From the NCBI RefSeq assembly GCF_050624435.1, contig NC_134545.1:85774063-85838062 (forward strand): a stretch of 64,000 bases of DNA, given 5' to 3'. Shown here one piece after another: positions 21,964 to 32,189 of the stretch (position 1 is its first letter; every line of letters begins with the position of its first letter). Origin of the DNA: Tenrec ecaudatus (taxonomy: Eukaryota > Chordata > Mammalia > Afrosoricida > Tenrecidae). A model generated the notes under the pieces. That model had not been told where the DNA came from, ran no database searches, and was given only the letters and a program-made list of their open reading frames with translations. The position numbers and the translations under genes were made by a program.

Positions 21964-23200
21964 GAGCGACAGAGCGGAGAGAGTGAGGAGGCTGCGTCTG
22001 GCTCCCGCTCTCACAGCCATTGCAGTACATTGAGCTCCATAGAGACAGCACCGGGCCAGGCAGAGCCGGATGGCACTGGGCGACTCTGTGCCTCGCGGAC
22101 GAAATAAAAAGATAACAACATGGGCAAAGGCGATTCTAAGAAGCCGAGAGGCAAAATGTCATCCTGTGCATTTGTTGTGCAAACTTGCCGGGGGGGCACA
22201 AGAAGAAGCATCCGGTGCCTGTCAGCTTCTCCGCGTTTTCTAAGACGTGCTCAGAGGTGGCAGAGCATGTCTGCTAAAGAGAAGGGGAGTCTGAAGACAT
22301 GGCCAAGGCGGACAAGGCCCGTTATGAGAGAGAAATGAAAACTTATATCCCTCCTAAAGGGGAGACTAAAAAGAAGTTCAAGGATCCCAATGCACCCAAG
22401 AGGCCTCCTTCGGCCTTTTTCTTGTTTTGCTCTGAGTATCGCCCCCAAATCAAAGGCGAGCACCCTGGCCTGTCCATCAGGGACGTTGTGAAGAAGTTGG
22501 GAGAGAAGTGGAGTCACACTACGGCCGATGACCAGCAGCCTGACGAGAAGTGAAGCAGGTCGCCGAGCTGAAGGAGAAATATGAAAAGGATATCGCTGCG
22601 TACCAGGCTAAAGGGATGCCCGACGCTGCCAAAGAGGGGGTCGTCAAGGCCAAGAAAAGCAAGAAAAAGAAGGAGGAGGACGAAGATGAGGAGGAGGAGG
22701 ACAAAGCTGCTGATGATGAAGAAGTTGGTTCTGGCGCAGTTTTTTTCCTTGTCAATAAAGCATTTAACCCCACTGTACACAACTCACTCCTTTTAAAGAC
22801 AAAAAAATTAAATGTAAGGCTGTGTAAGATTTGTTTTTAAACTGTACAGTGTCTTTTTTTTTTTTTTGTATAGTTAACACACTACCGAATGTGTCTCTAG
22901 ATAGCCCTGTCCTGGTGGTCTTTTCAATAGCCACTAACCTGGCCTGGTACAGTATGGGGGTTGTAAATTGGCATGGAAATTTAAAGCAGGTTCTTGCTGG
23001 TGCACAGCACAAATTAGTTATAGATGGGGATGGTAGTTCTTTTTTGTTTCATTTTTTTCATCTTCAGTTGTCTATGATGCAGCTTGTATGAAATAATTGT
23101 TTTTCTGTTAACTGAATACCACTCTAATTGCAAAAACAAAAAAAGTTGCAACTGTTTTGTTGACATTCTGAATGCTTCTAAGTAAATACAATTTTTAAAA
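21964..23200 (+). pseudogene. HMGB1: Processed pseudogene of HMGB1
   Basis: A reverse-transcribed copy of the HMGB1 mRNA (HMG-box chromatin protein). It includes 5'UTR (ctggctcccgctctcacagcc), coding region, 3'UTR (gtttttaaactgtacagtg, tggcatggaaatttaaagc) and an A-rich tail. The ATG is at 22120 (MGKGDSKKPRGKMSS). Box A breaks after VVQTC through a one-base loss in the G run near 22190, with further small deletions. Frame is regained at 22299 through the linker and box B ([20 protein letters not shown]), ending in a premature TGA at 22551-22553. A further two-base shift leads to the C-terminal part (22550-22840). The acidic tail is short, and the normal TAA has become GAA, giving read-through into 3'UTR. 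There are no introns, and a 12-bp target duplication (21952-21963 and 23201-23212) flanks it. It cannot make HMGB1. Confidence 0.97.
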
Positions 23201-23212
23201 AAGATTCTCTGA
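23201..23212. repeat. Target-site duplication, right copy (HMGB1 retrocopy)
   Basis: A second AAGATTCTCTGA, directly after the pseudogene tail, marking L1-type retroposition into the older RTE element. Confidence 0.85.
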
Positions 23213-23560
23213 CAGCACATGATTCAAATCCTGGGATTCTTCTTTGCTCTCCCTTATTCAAGGTCCAACTTTCACATGCATGTGCTGGACTGACATGGTT
23301 TAGGTCAGAAGCACCTTAGTCCTTAAAGTAACCTCCTTGCTTTTCAACACCATAGAGAGGTCTCTGGCAGCAGATTACCCCATGCAGCGCATCCTTTGAT
23401 CTCTTGCCTGTTGCTTCCATGAACATTGATCATGGATCCAAGCAAGAAAAAAAAAATCCTTGACAACCTCAATCTTTTCTTCGTTTCTTATTATAATAAC
23501 ACTTGGTCCAGTAGGGAGGATTTTGGTTTTCTGGACATTGAGTTGTCATCTTGCTACCTT

Positions 23561-24119
23561 AAGAGGGTAGCACCAGTCTATTCCATTATGAACGTGATAT
23601 AGGTGATGAAGGGTCGTTGGCTTCGGGCCAATTTCGCTGCCCCTAGGCCCACTCCAGGCTAGCATTTTTCTAGAAGTTCCTGCTTTGGGGAATTCCCAGG
23701 TGATCACACGGGAGTGCAGTCTGGGTGAACGCTGGGCAGGAGGGAAAAGGAGTCCTTGGCTGAGAAAGCCCCTGGGTAAACACAGTTATCAGAGAAGAGG
23801 AAGAGTTACAGTCCGGGGTCAGGGGTTAATGCGGATGCAGCTACTGGGACACACTGCACAGAGCAAACAGAGCAAGTCGGGGTGGGGGAGGGGTCCGGTT
23901 CACTAGTGGGAGGGGCGGCAGCCAGCCAGGACTTGGACCCTCCCTGGGCAGCTGCCATCGTGGGCGCAGGCCTGGAGTCTGAGGACCGCTTAGGCTGCCC
24001 CATCCCGGCGCTGGCTGGGTGGGCTTGCCCAGCATCGGGGGCCCACCGTGTTCCCCACTACCCCCGCCCTCCTGAGCGGCCCGGGTAATCCCTGGGGAGC
24101 CTAGGGTAGAGGCTTTGTG
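23561..24119. other. GC-rich unique sequence, no gene seen
   Basis: 23830-24090 is GC-rich with moderate CpG. Open frames are low-complexity. Confidence 0.35.
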
Positions 24120-24430
24120 TGGTATTAGAGGTGAGCCGGGTGGCGGGCCCTGGAGCCAGGCTCAGATTTGAGAGCATTCCTGGGCATTAGGCTCCCTGTC
24201 CCACCCAGCCCAGCCAGCCCTGGGGCTGCTCGGCCTCAACCACTCCTGGGCTAATTACAGGTGTCCGTGGCTAGGGTCAGCAGTCGGGTTAATTTGGGGC
24301 TTGTCCCGGGGCAGCCAGGGCTCATTAATGGGGTTCCAAAGAGTCCAGGGGATGAGCGGGGCAAACAGGGGATTAAGGGCCAGGGAAAGCTGTTCTGGGG
24401 CAATCTGGCTAAAACAGGGCTGGAAGGCCC
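24120..24430. promoter_or_regulatory. Possible conserved non-coding element
   Basis: Contains gggctaattacagg, tcgggttaatttgggg, gctcattaatgggg and ggggattaagggcc, evenly spaced ATTA cores in GC-rich, repeat-free sequence. The case is weaker than for 13.8 or 25.6 kb. Confidence 0.35.
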
Positions 24431-25554
24431 GCCCTGCCCAGGGCTGCTGGAGGGGTGCTCACACTCATCCCAGGGCCATAACAGGTATTCAGCCACAACA
24501 GGTGTTCAGCCCACAGCGATTCGAGCTCCAGTCCCTGGCTCACTCAGAATCTCAGGCTCACGTCCATACTCACACCCCGTGTTGGAGCCACTTTTCAGGC
24601 AGCCCTGCTAAGGCAAGGCCTGGGACCCAGGGTAGGAGAGGGGATGGGGGTTTTCTCTCCAGCTGACATGCTAGCTTGCCCTTGTCAGCCTCCTCCCTGC
24701 AACCCCACCAGGGCCAGGATGTCTCCCCCTCCCTGCCAGTCCCTCTGCTCACTTCAGGGCAGTACCCTGTGGGGGAATAGCTGAGAGCAGGCTCCTAGCT
24801 AGGCTGGGGGAGCTGGGCGAGGGTGGGTTTGTGTGGGGAGGAGGTGGGGGTGTCGGTTCTTCTTCCCTTGTTCCCCTTCCCCACAGCCCAGTCTAGCTAA
24901 GAGAGTTCCCGTGACCAGCTCCCAGAAGAACCCTGCACCCAGTGGGTGCCTACATACCACGTGAAGATCACTAAAGAGGAGGAGGAGGAAGAAAGGAAGG
25001 AGTTGGACAGGAGACAGGGCTGGGCAGGGGGAAATCGCTTAACCCCAAAGCCGCCACTGGTCTTTGGAAATCCCTGGCCATGACAGGGGCCAGCTGGAGC
25101 CTTTGGAGGGAGGGAGGCTCAAGTGTGGGAATCCAGGGAGGGGGGCTGTGAGGCTTCCTGGGTCAGCTGGGAGGATGGATGCTTCTCTCCTCCTGCCTGC
25201 CCCTCCCCACCAGCCCTCCTCTAGGGTGTGTGGGGACAGGTCCAGGCTCCCTGGCTCTGTGACTGACAGGGACTTTTCCCAGCATTTGTATACCCCCCCA
25301 CCAGCTGCCTGCTGACATGACTCCATTTCTAGCGTGGCGTGGGGGAGGGGGGCGGGCAGTTCAGAAACCCAACAGTTGACTTCAGGAGAGTCAGCTTTTC
25401 CTAAGGATGCCTCCTTCACTGGGCACTGGTGCTCCAGGTAGGTGACCCCGAGACAAAGTGACTCCCCTTATGGCTCCATTCTCCAGCTCCCCTTTAGTGC
25501 CACCTGTTGTCACCGACACCGGTCCTCAGCATCAGCCCTCCCCTATAACGTCCC
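24431..25554. other. Unique GC-rich sequence, no gene seen
   Basis: Several open frames up to about 126 codons on both strands. None has a recognisable motif or splice-bounded structure. Confidence 0.35.
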
Positions 25555-25800
25555 CAGGACCTCCCACGCACTCCGGGCCCATAATTGAATAGCGAGGCCC
25601 AGAAGCTGGTGCGAGCGAGCGGCTGCATTAATCACCAGCAACCTGGCAGCGCCTGCCATAGATCTTTCTCACACGTGAAATAGCTCGTGTTAATCATTGC
25701 CGCTGATTTATTGTCTCCTCCGCCTTGTACATAAATTATTCACTCTTGCCGGGGCGGCGAGAAAGCAGTTTATAATGAGGGCCTCCATTCTCGTCTCTGG
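25555..25800. promoter_or_regulatory. Strong candidate conserved non-coding element
   Basis: Repeat-free and information-rich: gcccataattgaatagcg, ggctgcattaatcaccagc, ctgccatagatc, tctcacacgtgaaatagc (CACGTG E-box), gtgttaatcattgccgctg, gatttattgtctcc (forkhead-like), tacataaattattcac and gcagtttataatgagg. It keeps several CpGs, as constrained regulatory DNA often does. No long open frame. Function is inferred. Confidence 0.55.
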
Positions 25801-28249
25801 GGTGGAGCCTCAGACTTTTGGGGGTGAGCCCCGACAGACTGACAGGCACGGAGCCACGGCCCGGGACGGACGGAGGGCCTGGCGGGGCTGGGGGTGGGGG
25901 TGCTTCCTTCAGGGGAACCTGCCCCACGGAAGAGCGCACCCAGGACTCAGGGCTAGGGCCTGGGGGGTGGTGGTCGCTGGGTTGCTAGGGGCTAAGGGCC
26001 TGGAACTAGGCGAGTCTCGGCGAGAGGTTTCGGCTCCCCGCCCTCAAGCCCCGCCCTAGGGAGGTCTGCATCCCAGCCAGCAGGATGTGGGCGTGTCCAT
26101 GTGTTGGGAGGCCGCCTCCCGGGCGCCCCAACCTATCTAGAGCTCGGTGGCTCTCTCTGGCCACGCCTCCGAAAGTGGTTACGGTCTTTACAGCAGTGTC
26201 CACCAGGTGGCAGGTGGAGGCGGGAGGCAGGAGACTGGAGCTTGGACTGGGAAATATGGCTGGGAAAACAGGGGAGGCCAAGGTGGGGGTGGGGTGGGGT
26301 GGGGGTGGGAGGAGGAGAGTTGGTAGAGATCGGGAGGCCCCGCTGAGGGGGAGGCCTCCTAGTCTAGGTAGAACCAAAGATTCGAACCTTAATCCCACCC
26401 AGTAGACCACACAGACCATCTTCAAATGAGGACTCTGAGGAGTCAGGTTGGGGGCCCAGGAGGTGTGTGTGGGCAACAGGACCTGCAAGGGGAAGGGCAC
26501 GCTAGCTCCAACGTAACTGGTTCTGACCTAACCGCCTTGAACTGTGCCTGCTCTGCTCGGCAGACTCCAGCCTATCCCTGGCATGAGCTTGTCGCTCGCA
26601 GCGGAAGACCCTGTGAGGCAGCCACGCCAGGCGTGACCCGGGCCGGATGGGTAGTCATCAGGGGTCCAGCAAGAGCCAACCCGTGGGGTGAGGAGCCCTT
26701 GGGTCTCATTGCAGATGTAAAGGACTGTGAGTTGCTTAGACCCAGTCTGCTCCAGAATGCTTGGTCCCCAACTTGTACAGTTCCTCCCACCCCTAGATGG
26801 AAAGGGGGGCTGCCCAGAGATAGGAATGGGTTCTAATATTTAGGAGATTTGTGGCTTCAATCCTGGACTTGCCAGAGAGCCCCAACCTGATCCGCCCCGC
26901 CCCCCACTTCCCCATACACCCTGAGGCGACAGCATCATCCCTCTGCTGAGACAGGGCAGGATACTACACTGGGAACTACACCTGCCTGGCATGGCGCTGA
27001 TGTCAACATGTCTTCCCCTCGGCTGCGGGGCTCTGACCCTTTGAACACCCTGAGCCCTGAGGGTGGAGCTGGCATGGCCCATGGCATCATCCAGAACCCT
27101 GACTGTCTCCAGGGAACCCCAGGAAAATATCTGGAATGTGGGTCTCCTTGGCAGTCCTTGCTTCCGTGGCCTTGCTGGGACTCCCATGTCAAGCTCTCTG
27201 TAGACACTAACTGGGATCCTGGAGAGTCCCTCCCATCTCCTAGAAGGGTCTTTGTGCCCCCATCTCCAGTTCTGAGACTCCCCAGGGCAGGGTTGAAGTG
27301 GCCCCATCAAGAAAGACCCATATTTCTCCAGATGTGACTCCTGGGCTTGCTACAGACCTACCAATCTGGGGACTTACACTGAATCCAGGGATCTCCATTT
27401 TTAGCAAGAGTCTTAAAACCGGAGCCTCACTGAGCAGGAGGCTTTCCGAGAGCCCAAGCACAGTGCCCATGCATTAATAGCTTCCTGAGGGCAGCCCGGC
27501 TGAGATGGACCAGGATGGGGCGGGGCGAGGGGCCCTCAGACTGGTGCCTTTGAAGGGGATCCCCCTCTGGCTTCTTCACTACCATCCTTCCACTAACACC
27601 GCTTGACTCATCACCGGCCCTCTGGCCCTTTCACACACACCCAACTTGCCAAGCTTCCCCGACCCTCTGTCTTCGCAGACGTCTGTCTTCACATCGGGTT
27701 CAGGGCTGCCCCAGCCTGGCTTGTTTATCCTACAAGGGGTTTAAGGCGGGTGTTTCAACCTCAATTATGCTCCGACCACAGTCACCACAGATACCAAAAC
27801 AAACGTCCTGGGTGTCAGCAGTGGGGGGGAGTCTCAGACAGGCTGGTGCCAGGGGGGCTGGTGAAGGGGGACCCGCTTGGGTTGGAGGTGATGAGAGCTG
27901 CTCCTAGTGATGGGGCCCTGGGGAGCAGGGAGCTCGTGGATAATTGGTCTCTTCAGCTAGATCCAAGCTACAGAAGGCCCAGTGTCTTGGTCTCAGCCCC
28001 CTCTCCCCACCCTGCCCCCAGCTTCACTACTGTTCTCAATGAGTCTGTGCAGTACGGTGGAGAAGCCTCCTCCCTCCCCAGTTGTGGTTTAGTGTGGCCT
28101 CACTTCCAAGGGTGCCAATCGTCACTGCTTGTCCCATGAGGTCTTTAACCATCTCCCTGGAGGCCTGGGTGTCAGTGTCTGGGGAGGAAGTAAAGCAAGG
28201 GTCCTTGCTGGATTGGCTACTCTGTGCCTTGGGTTCCTGTCACTAGATC
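25801..28249. other. GC-rich unique sequence, no gene seen
   Basis: CpG is moderately elevated to about 26200. Open frames of 100-178 codons occur on both strands (largest 27603-28139 plus, 26006-26500 minus). Their translations lack domains, and the codon choice looks like background. Confidence 0.35.
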
Positions 28250-28450
28250 AGTTAGCAACAGGAGCCCCAGTGTGCATCAGGCTGCTCACTGCCAAGTCAG
28301 TAGTTTGAAACTACCAGCCACTCCAAGGGAGAAAGACGAGGCTTTCAACTCCTGTGAAGAGTTACTGTCTCAGAAACCCACAGAGGCAGCTCTACCTTGT
28401 CCTAAAGGGTCAATATGAGTCAGAATCAACTGCAGTGAGCTTGAGTTTTG
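28250..28450 (+). repeat. AfroSINE, near full length
   Basis: Sense landmarks: ggagccccagtgtgcatc, ggctgctcactgccaagtcag, gtttgaaactaccagcc, actccaagggagaaagacg, cagaaacccacagaggcagc, gggtcaatatgagtcagaatc. Confidence 0.85.
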
Positions 28451-28955
28451 AGATTAGCAGACAATGCTTCCCAGTCTGGCTGTGCAAGAAGGAGAAGAAT
28501 TCCACCCTCCCAGCCTCCTTGGGGTGCCTGGGAAAATGCCATGAAGCTTCTCAGGGAGCAATAGGGAGCAAAACTGAGTGCCTGCTTCTGACAGATGAGG
28601 AGGAAGGGGGTCCTGGCAGAGGTTCTGCTGGCTGGGGGTCCCTGTGTCAGGCTGCAGAAAGATCTGCTGTCAGGACTGTATGAAAGGCCCAAAGGCACCT
28701 TTGGGACAGGAGGTGCCTTCAGAACTAGGGTCCCAGCAGAGGTCATGCTCAGCACCCCCTCTCAAATGGCTTGCCTCCAGTTAGGAGGAGCCCCTCATCA
28801 ATTTTCTCTCTGACTTCTTACCCCAATACCCGACTTAACCGCCACCTTTGCCCTTTTACTCTGCTCTGGAAAGGTCTCTACTGTCCATCGGATCTCCACC
28901 ATGGGACACACCTAGGGACATCTTGAACACCAAGAATAATAGGAAAGATAACAAT
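28451..28955. other. Unique sequence, no gene seen
   Basis: Neither repeat family nor coding signal was recognised. Confidence 0.35.
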
Positions 28956-28959
28956 AAAT

Positions 28960-29069
28960 AGTCCCCATTCATTGACCATTTCCCATGTGTTACGTCAGAT
29001 GCATTTCCAAATTGATCTTCTTATCAGGTTTGCATGGCAGACATATATAAATGAGGATGCTAAGCCTTA
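28960..29069 (-). repeat. MIR fragment
   Basis: cattgaccatttcccatgtg, gcatttccaaattgatc and atatataaatgaggatgctaag follow the 3' half of MIR in antisense. Confidence 0.5.
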
Positions 29070-29180
29070 AAGAGGAGCCCTGGTGGCATAGTGGTTATGT
29101 GTTGGGCTGCTGCCTGTAAAGTCAGTAGTTCGAAACCACCTGCAACTCCATAAGAGAAAGATGGGGCTCTAGTCTTGGCA
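29070..29180 (+). repeat. AfroSINE 5' half
   Basis: gaggagccctggtggcatag, gtggttatgtgttgggctgc and gtagttcgaaaccacc are a well-preserved AfroSINE head. The copy stops at about 29175 where the long retroposon begins. Confidence 0.85.
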
Positions 29181-31690
29181 CAGTTTGGTAAGTGTGTCCA
29201 GTCTGACCCCTAGACAGTGGGTCAAAAAGAATACAACAGAATAGCAATGGGAGCAAAGTCACGAAATCTCCAAGGAATCCCCAAAATAGACGTCTGACTT
29301 TGGGGGCGGCACCTCATCAGACCTGGGTGGAAGACATTCATGAAAGTCAGCTTATAGATCTGGAACTATTTATAGGCTTCCCCTTCTCCTTATTATCTAT
29401 TTTTTTACATTTTATTTTTAAAATATGTCTATATAAGATCAAGGGTCAGTATAGAGGTCTGAGGGGCCGGCCCCATTCCCAACAACTATGTGGACACCTG
29501 GCCCTCCCCCCAGAATAATTGATTTCAAAGGACAGCATTGAATCTGCAGCTCCAGAAGAGGGACATATCTGATCTGAGCAGATGAAGGGGGAGGAGAGAG
29601 TGGAGCACATCCTGGCCCACCAGGCCATGAGGACGATGTTCCCTATTAGAACACCCAGCCCACAGAGAGGACAACATGGCCGGCCCCACTATGAGATACG
29701 ACATCCCTCACTGACCCATAGCCCTACAGGGGGCAACACCAGAGACACAGTATGGGAATTGCACCCGATCTGATCCCGCTACACTGAGGCAAAACACTAA
29801 GTGGGTGCAACAGAATAGCAAAGGAATGGAGCAGCGAGGTCCCCAGGGAATGTTGAAGGTGAACTTTGGGGCCAGGGCATGGTCCCCAACAGACTGGACT
29901 GGAAAACACTCCTAAAGGCCAACAGGCAATCCTTGAACTAACTACAAGCTTTTATTTCTTGTGTTTTGTATTTTTTGTCACTGGTTTGTTGCTGCTGTTT
30001 TGTTGTACATTGTTACTTGGTTTGGCTCTGTCTTGTTTTTGTGCATGTTATTATCTCCACAGGTCTGTCTAAATAAGATAGGCTGGATGAACAATCCGGA
30101 GGAGGAAACAATAGAAATGACAGTTCCAGGGGGACGTAGGAGATGGGGAGATGGGGAGAAAGGTAGTGGTGTTAATAAACCCATGAACAAGGGAACAACA
30201 AGTGATCCAAATCGGTGGTGAAGTGGGTGTGGGAGGCCTGGTAGGACATAATCAAGGGTAATGTAACCAGGAGGGATTGCTGAAACCCTGGTGAGGACTG
30301 AGCATGATCATGGGACAGGAGGAAAGTCAAAGGAAATAGAGGAAAGATCTAGGAGGCAAAGGGCATTTAAGAGGTCTAAATAAAGACATGTACATATGCA
30401 AGTATATTTATATATGAGGATTTGGAACTAGATCTATGTGCATATATTTATAGGTTTAGTATTAAGGTAACAAAAGGACATTGGGCCTCCACTCAAGTAA
30501 CTCCTTCAATGGAAGAATATTTTCTTCTATTAAATTGGCATTCTATGATGCTCACCTTCCTGACACATCCGCTGAAAACAAAATGGGTGAATAAGCAAAT
30601 GTAGTGAGGAAAGCTGATGGTGCCCGGCTATCAAAAGAGATAGCATCTGGGGTCTTAAAGGCTTGAAGGTAAACAAGTTGCCATCTAGCTCAGAAGCAAC
30701 AAAGCCCACATGGAAGTAGCACACCAGCCTGTGTGAACACGAGGTGCCAAAGGGATCAGTTATCAGGCATCATCAGAACAAAAAATCATATAATTTTGTG
30801 CTCACCTCCATGATACAATCGCTGAAGACAAATGGGTGCATAAGCAAATGTGGCAAAGAAAGCTGATGGTGCCCGGCTATCAAAAGATATAGCATCTGGG
30901 GTCTTAAAGGCTTGAAGGTAAACAAGCAGCCACCTAGCTCAGAAGCAACAAAACCCACATGGAAGAACACAGCCTGTGTGATCATGAGGTGTCGAAGGGA
31001 TCAGTTATCAGGCATCATCAGAACAAAAAATCGTAGCATAGTGAATGAAGGGGGGAGTGCGAAGTGGAGACCTAAAGCCCATTTGTAGGCCACTGGACAT
31101 TCTCTTACAGAAGGGTCTTGGGGAGGAACCGAGCCAGTCAGGGTACAGTATAGCAACGATGGAACATACAACTTTCCTCTAATTCCTAAATGCTTCCTAC
31201 TCCCCCACTATCATGATCCCAATTCTATCTATCTTACAAATCTGGCTAGACCAGAGGATGCACACTGGTACAGATAGGAACTGGAAATGCAGAGAATCCA
31301 GGGTGGATGATCCCTTCAGGACCAGTGGTGCGAGTGGCGATACTGGGATTGTGGAGGGAGGATGGGTTGGAAAGTGGGAATTTATTACAAGGATCTACAT
31401 GTGACCTCCTCCCTGGGGGATGGTACAGACAACAGAAAGTGGGTGAAGGGAGACATCAGACAGTGCAAGATATGACAAAATAATTTATAAATTATCAAGG
31501 GTTCATGAGAGAGGGGAGAGCAGGGAGGGAGGGGGAAATGAGGAGCTGATGCCAGGGCTTAGGTGGAGAGCAAATGTTTTGAGAATGATGAGGGCAATGA
31601 ATGTACAAATGTGCTTTACACAATTGATGTATGTATGGATTGTGAAAAGAGTTGTATGAGCCCCTAATAAAACAATTTTTTTTAAAAAGG
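29181..31690 (+). mobile_element. Long non-coding retroposon, copy A (AATAAAATGATT-terminated family)
   Basis: The longest copy in the window, about 2.5 kb. It shares colinear sequence with copies at 32190, 33990, 35624, 36847, 40230, 41565, 50735, 59527 and 60963. The 3' end is gagttgtatgagcccctaat then aaaacaa and a T/A tail. An internal module is duplicated (30550-30790 and 30799-31033, both with ggtgcccggctatcaaaaga and gtcttaaaggcttgaagg). A second module pair near 29236 and 29806 shares acagaatagca. No reverse transcriptase, gag or other domain is visible. The polyadenylation signal, tail, variable 5' truncation and target duplications of sister copies indicate LINE-type mobilisation. 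It may be the 3'UTR of a lineage-specific L1 or a non-autonomous element; I cannot tell which. Confidence 0.7.
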
Positions 31691-31699
31691 GTAATGTAA

Positions 31700-32188
31700 C
31701 CGAGCGGAATTACTGTGAGGTAGTTAGTTTTTTGTGCTAACCTGGCCAATAAACACATGTGGGGTTAATTGAAGGGTGGAGAGATATATGGCTTGGCTTT
31801 AAGCCTTGCTTTTTTTGTCTCTTGCTCTTTGAGCATCAGACCAGTGTGCGGCTGCCTTTCTTGTTCTGTGCCTCAATTTGCAAACTACACTACCTGTGGG
31901 ACACCTAACCCATGAACTCTGTCGACGTAATTTGAGGTTCCTTCAAGACTTGCTTTGCCACACCATTGGAATTTACATCTCTTGAGCTGGGACTGTCAGA
32001 CCCTGTCATCTGACTGACTGTTAGTGACCTGCCTTGCTGTTTGCTGCCTGTGCCCGGATAGCCTGAATGGCTCTACAGAGTAGGACTACCCGGCAGCCCT
32101 CAGGACTTGAAGGACTGCCAGTGTCTCACAACTATCTCACAGGAGTGAGTTGCACTGAGTCATTTGTACTACTTTATATTTTAACTAT
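31700..32188 (-). repeat. Unclassified interspersed repeat 'X', copy 1
   Basis: Its reverse complement aligns throughout with 46755-47245. Shared strings are gcagtccttcaagt, agcaaacagcaaggcag, tcccacaggtagtgta, gaggcacagaaca and gtttat(t/c)ggccagg. Both are about 480 bases with no open frame. Candidates are an LTR or an old non-autonomous element; the family is not recognised. Confidence 0.7.
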
Positions 32189-32189
32189 T

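Larger units (their letters stand above)
21655..23560 (-). mobile_element. RTE1/BovB-like LINE fragment, split by HMGB1 pseudogene
   Basis: Antisense RTE sequence flanks the pseudogene. The left part (21655-21963) has actcatagccaccctgtgg, tgagagtcttcctctttttcg, ggtctctcccgacaacatg and cttcttccaagacagatg. The right part (23201-23560) has caaggtccaactttcacatgc, gcaccttagtcc, cttttcaacaccatagagagg, gttgcttccatgaac and tccttgacaacctcaatc. A parallel copy at 54978-55545 shows the same order. The minus strand would have encoded part of a reverse transcriptase; no intact frame remains. Confidence 0.75.

Noticed and set aside
22120..22840. Functional HMGB1-like gene
   Set aside because: Frameshifts in box A, a premature stop after box B, and a lost normal stop codon show it is a pseudogene.
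29961..30221. 86-codon frame inside retroposon A with hydrophobic start
   Set aside because: Not conserved in copies B-D, which carry stops and frame changes at the same place.
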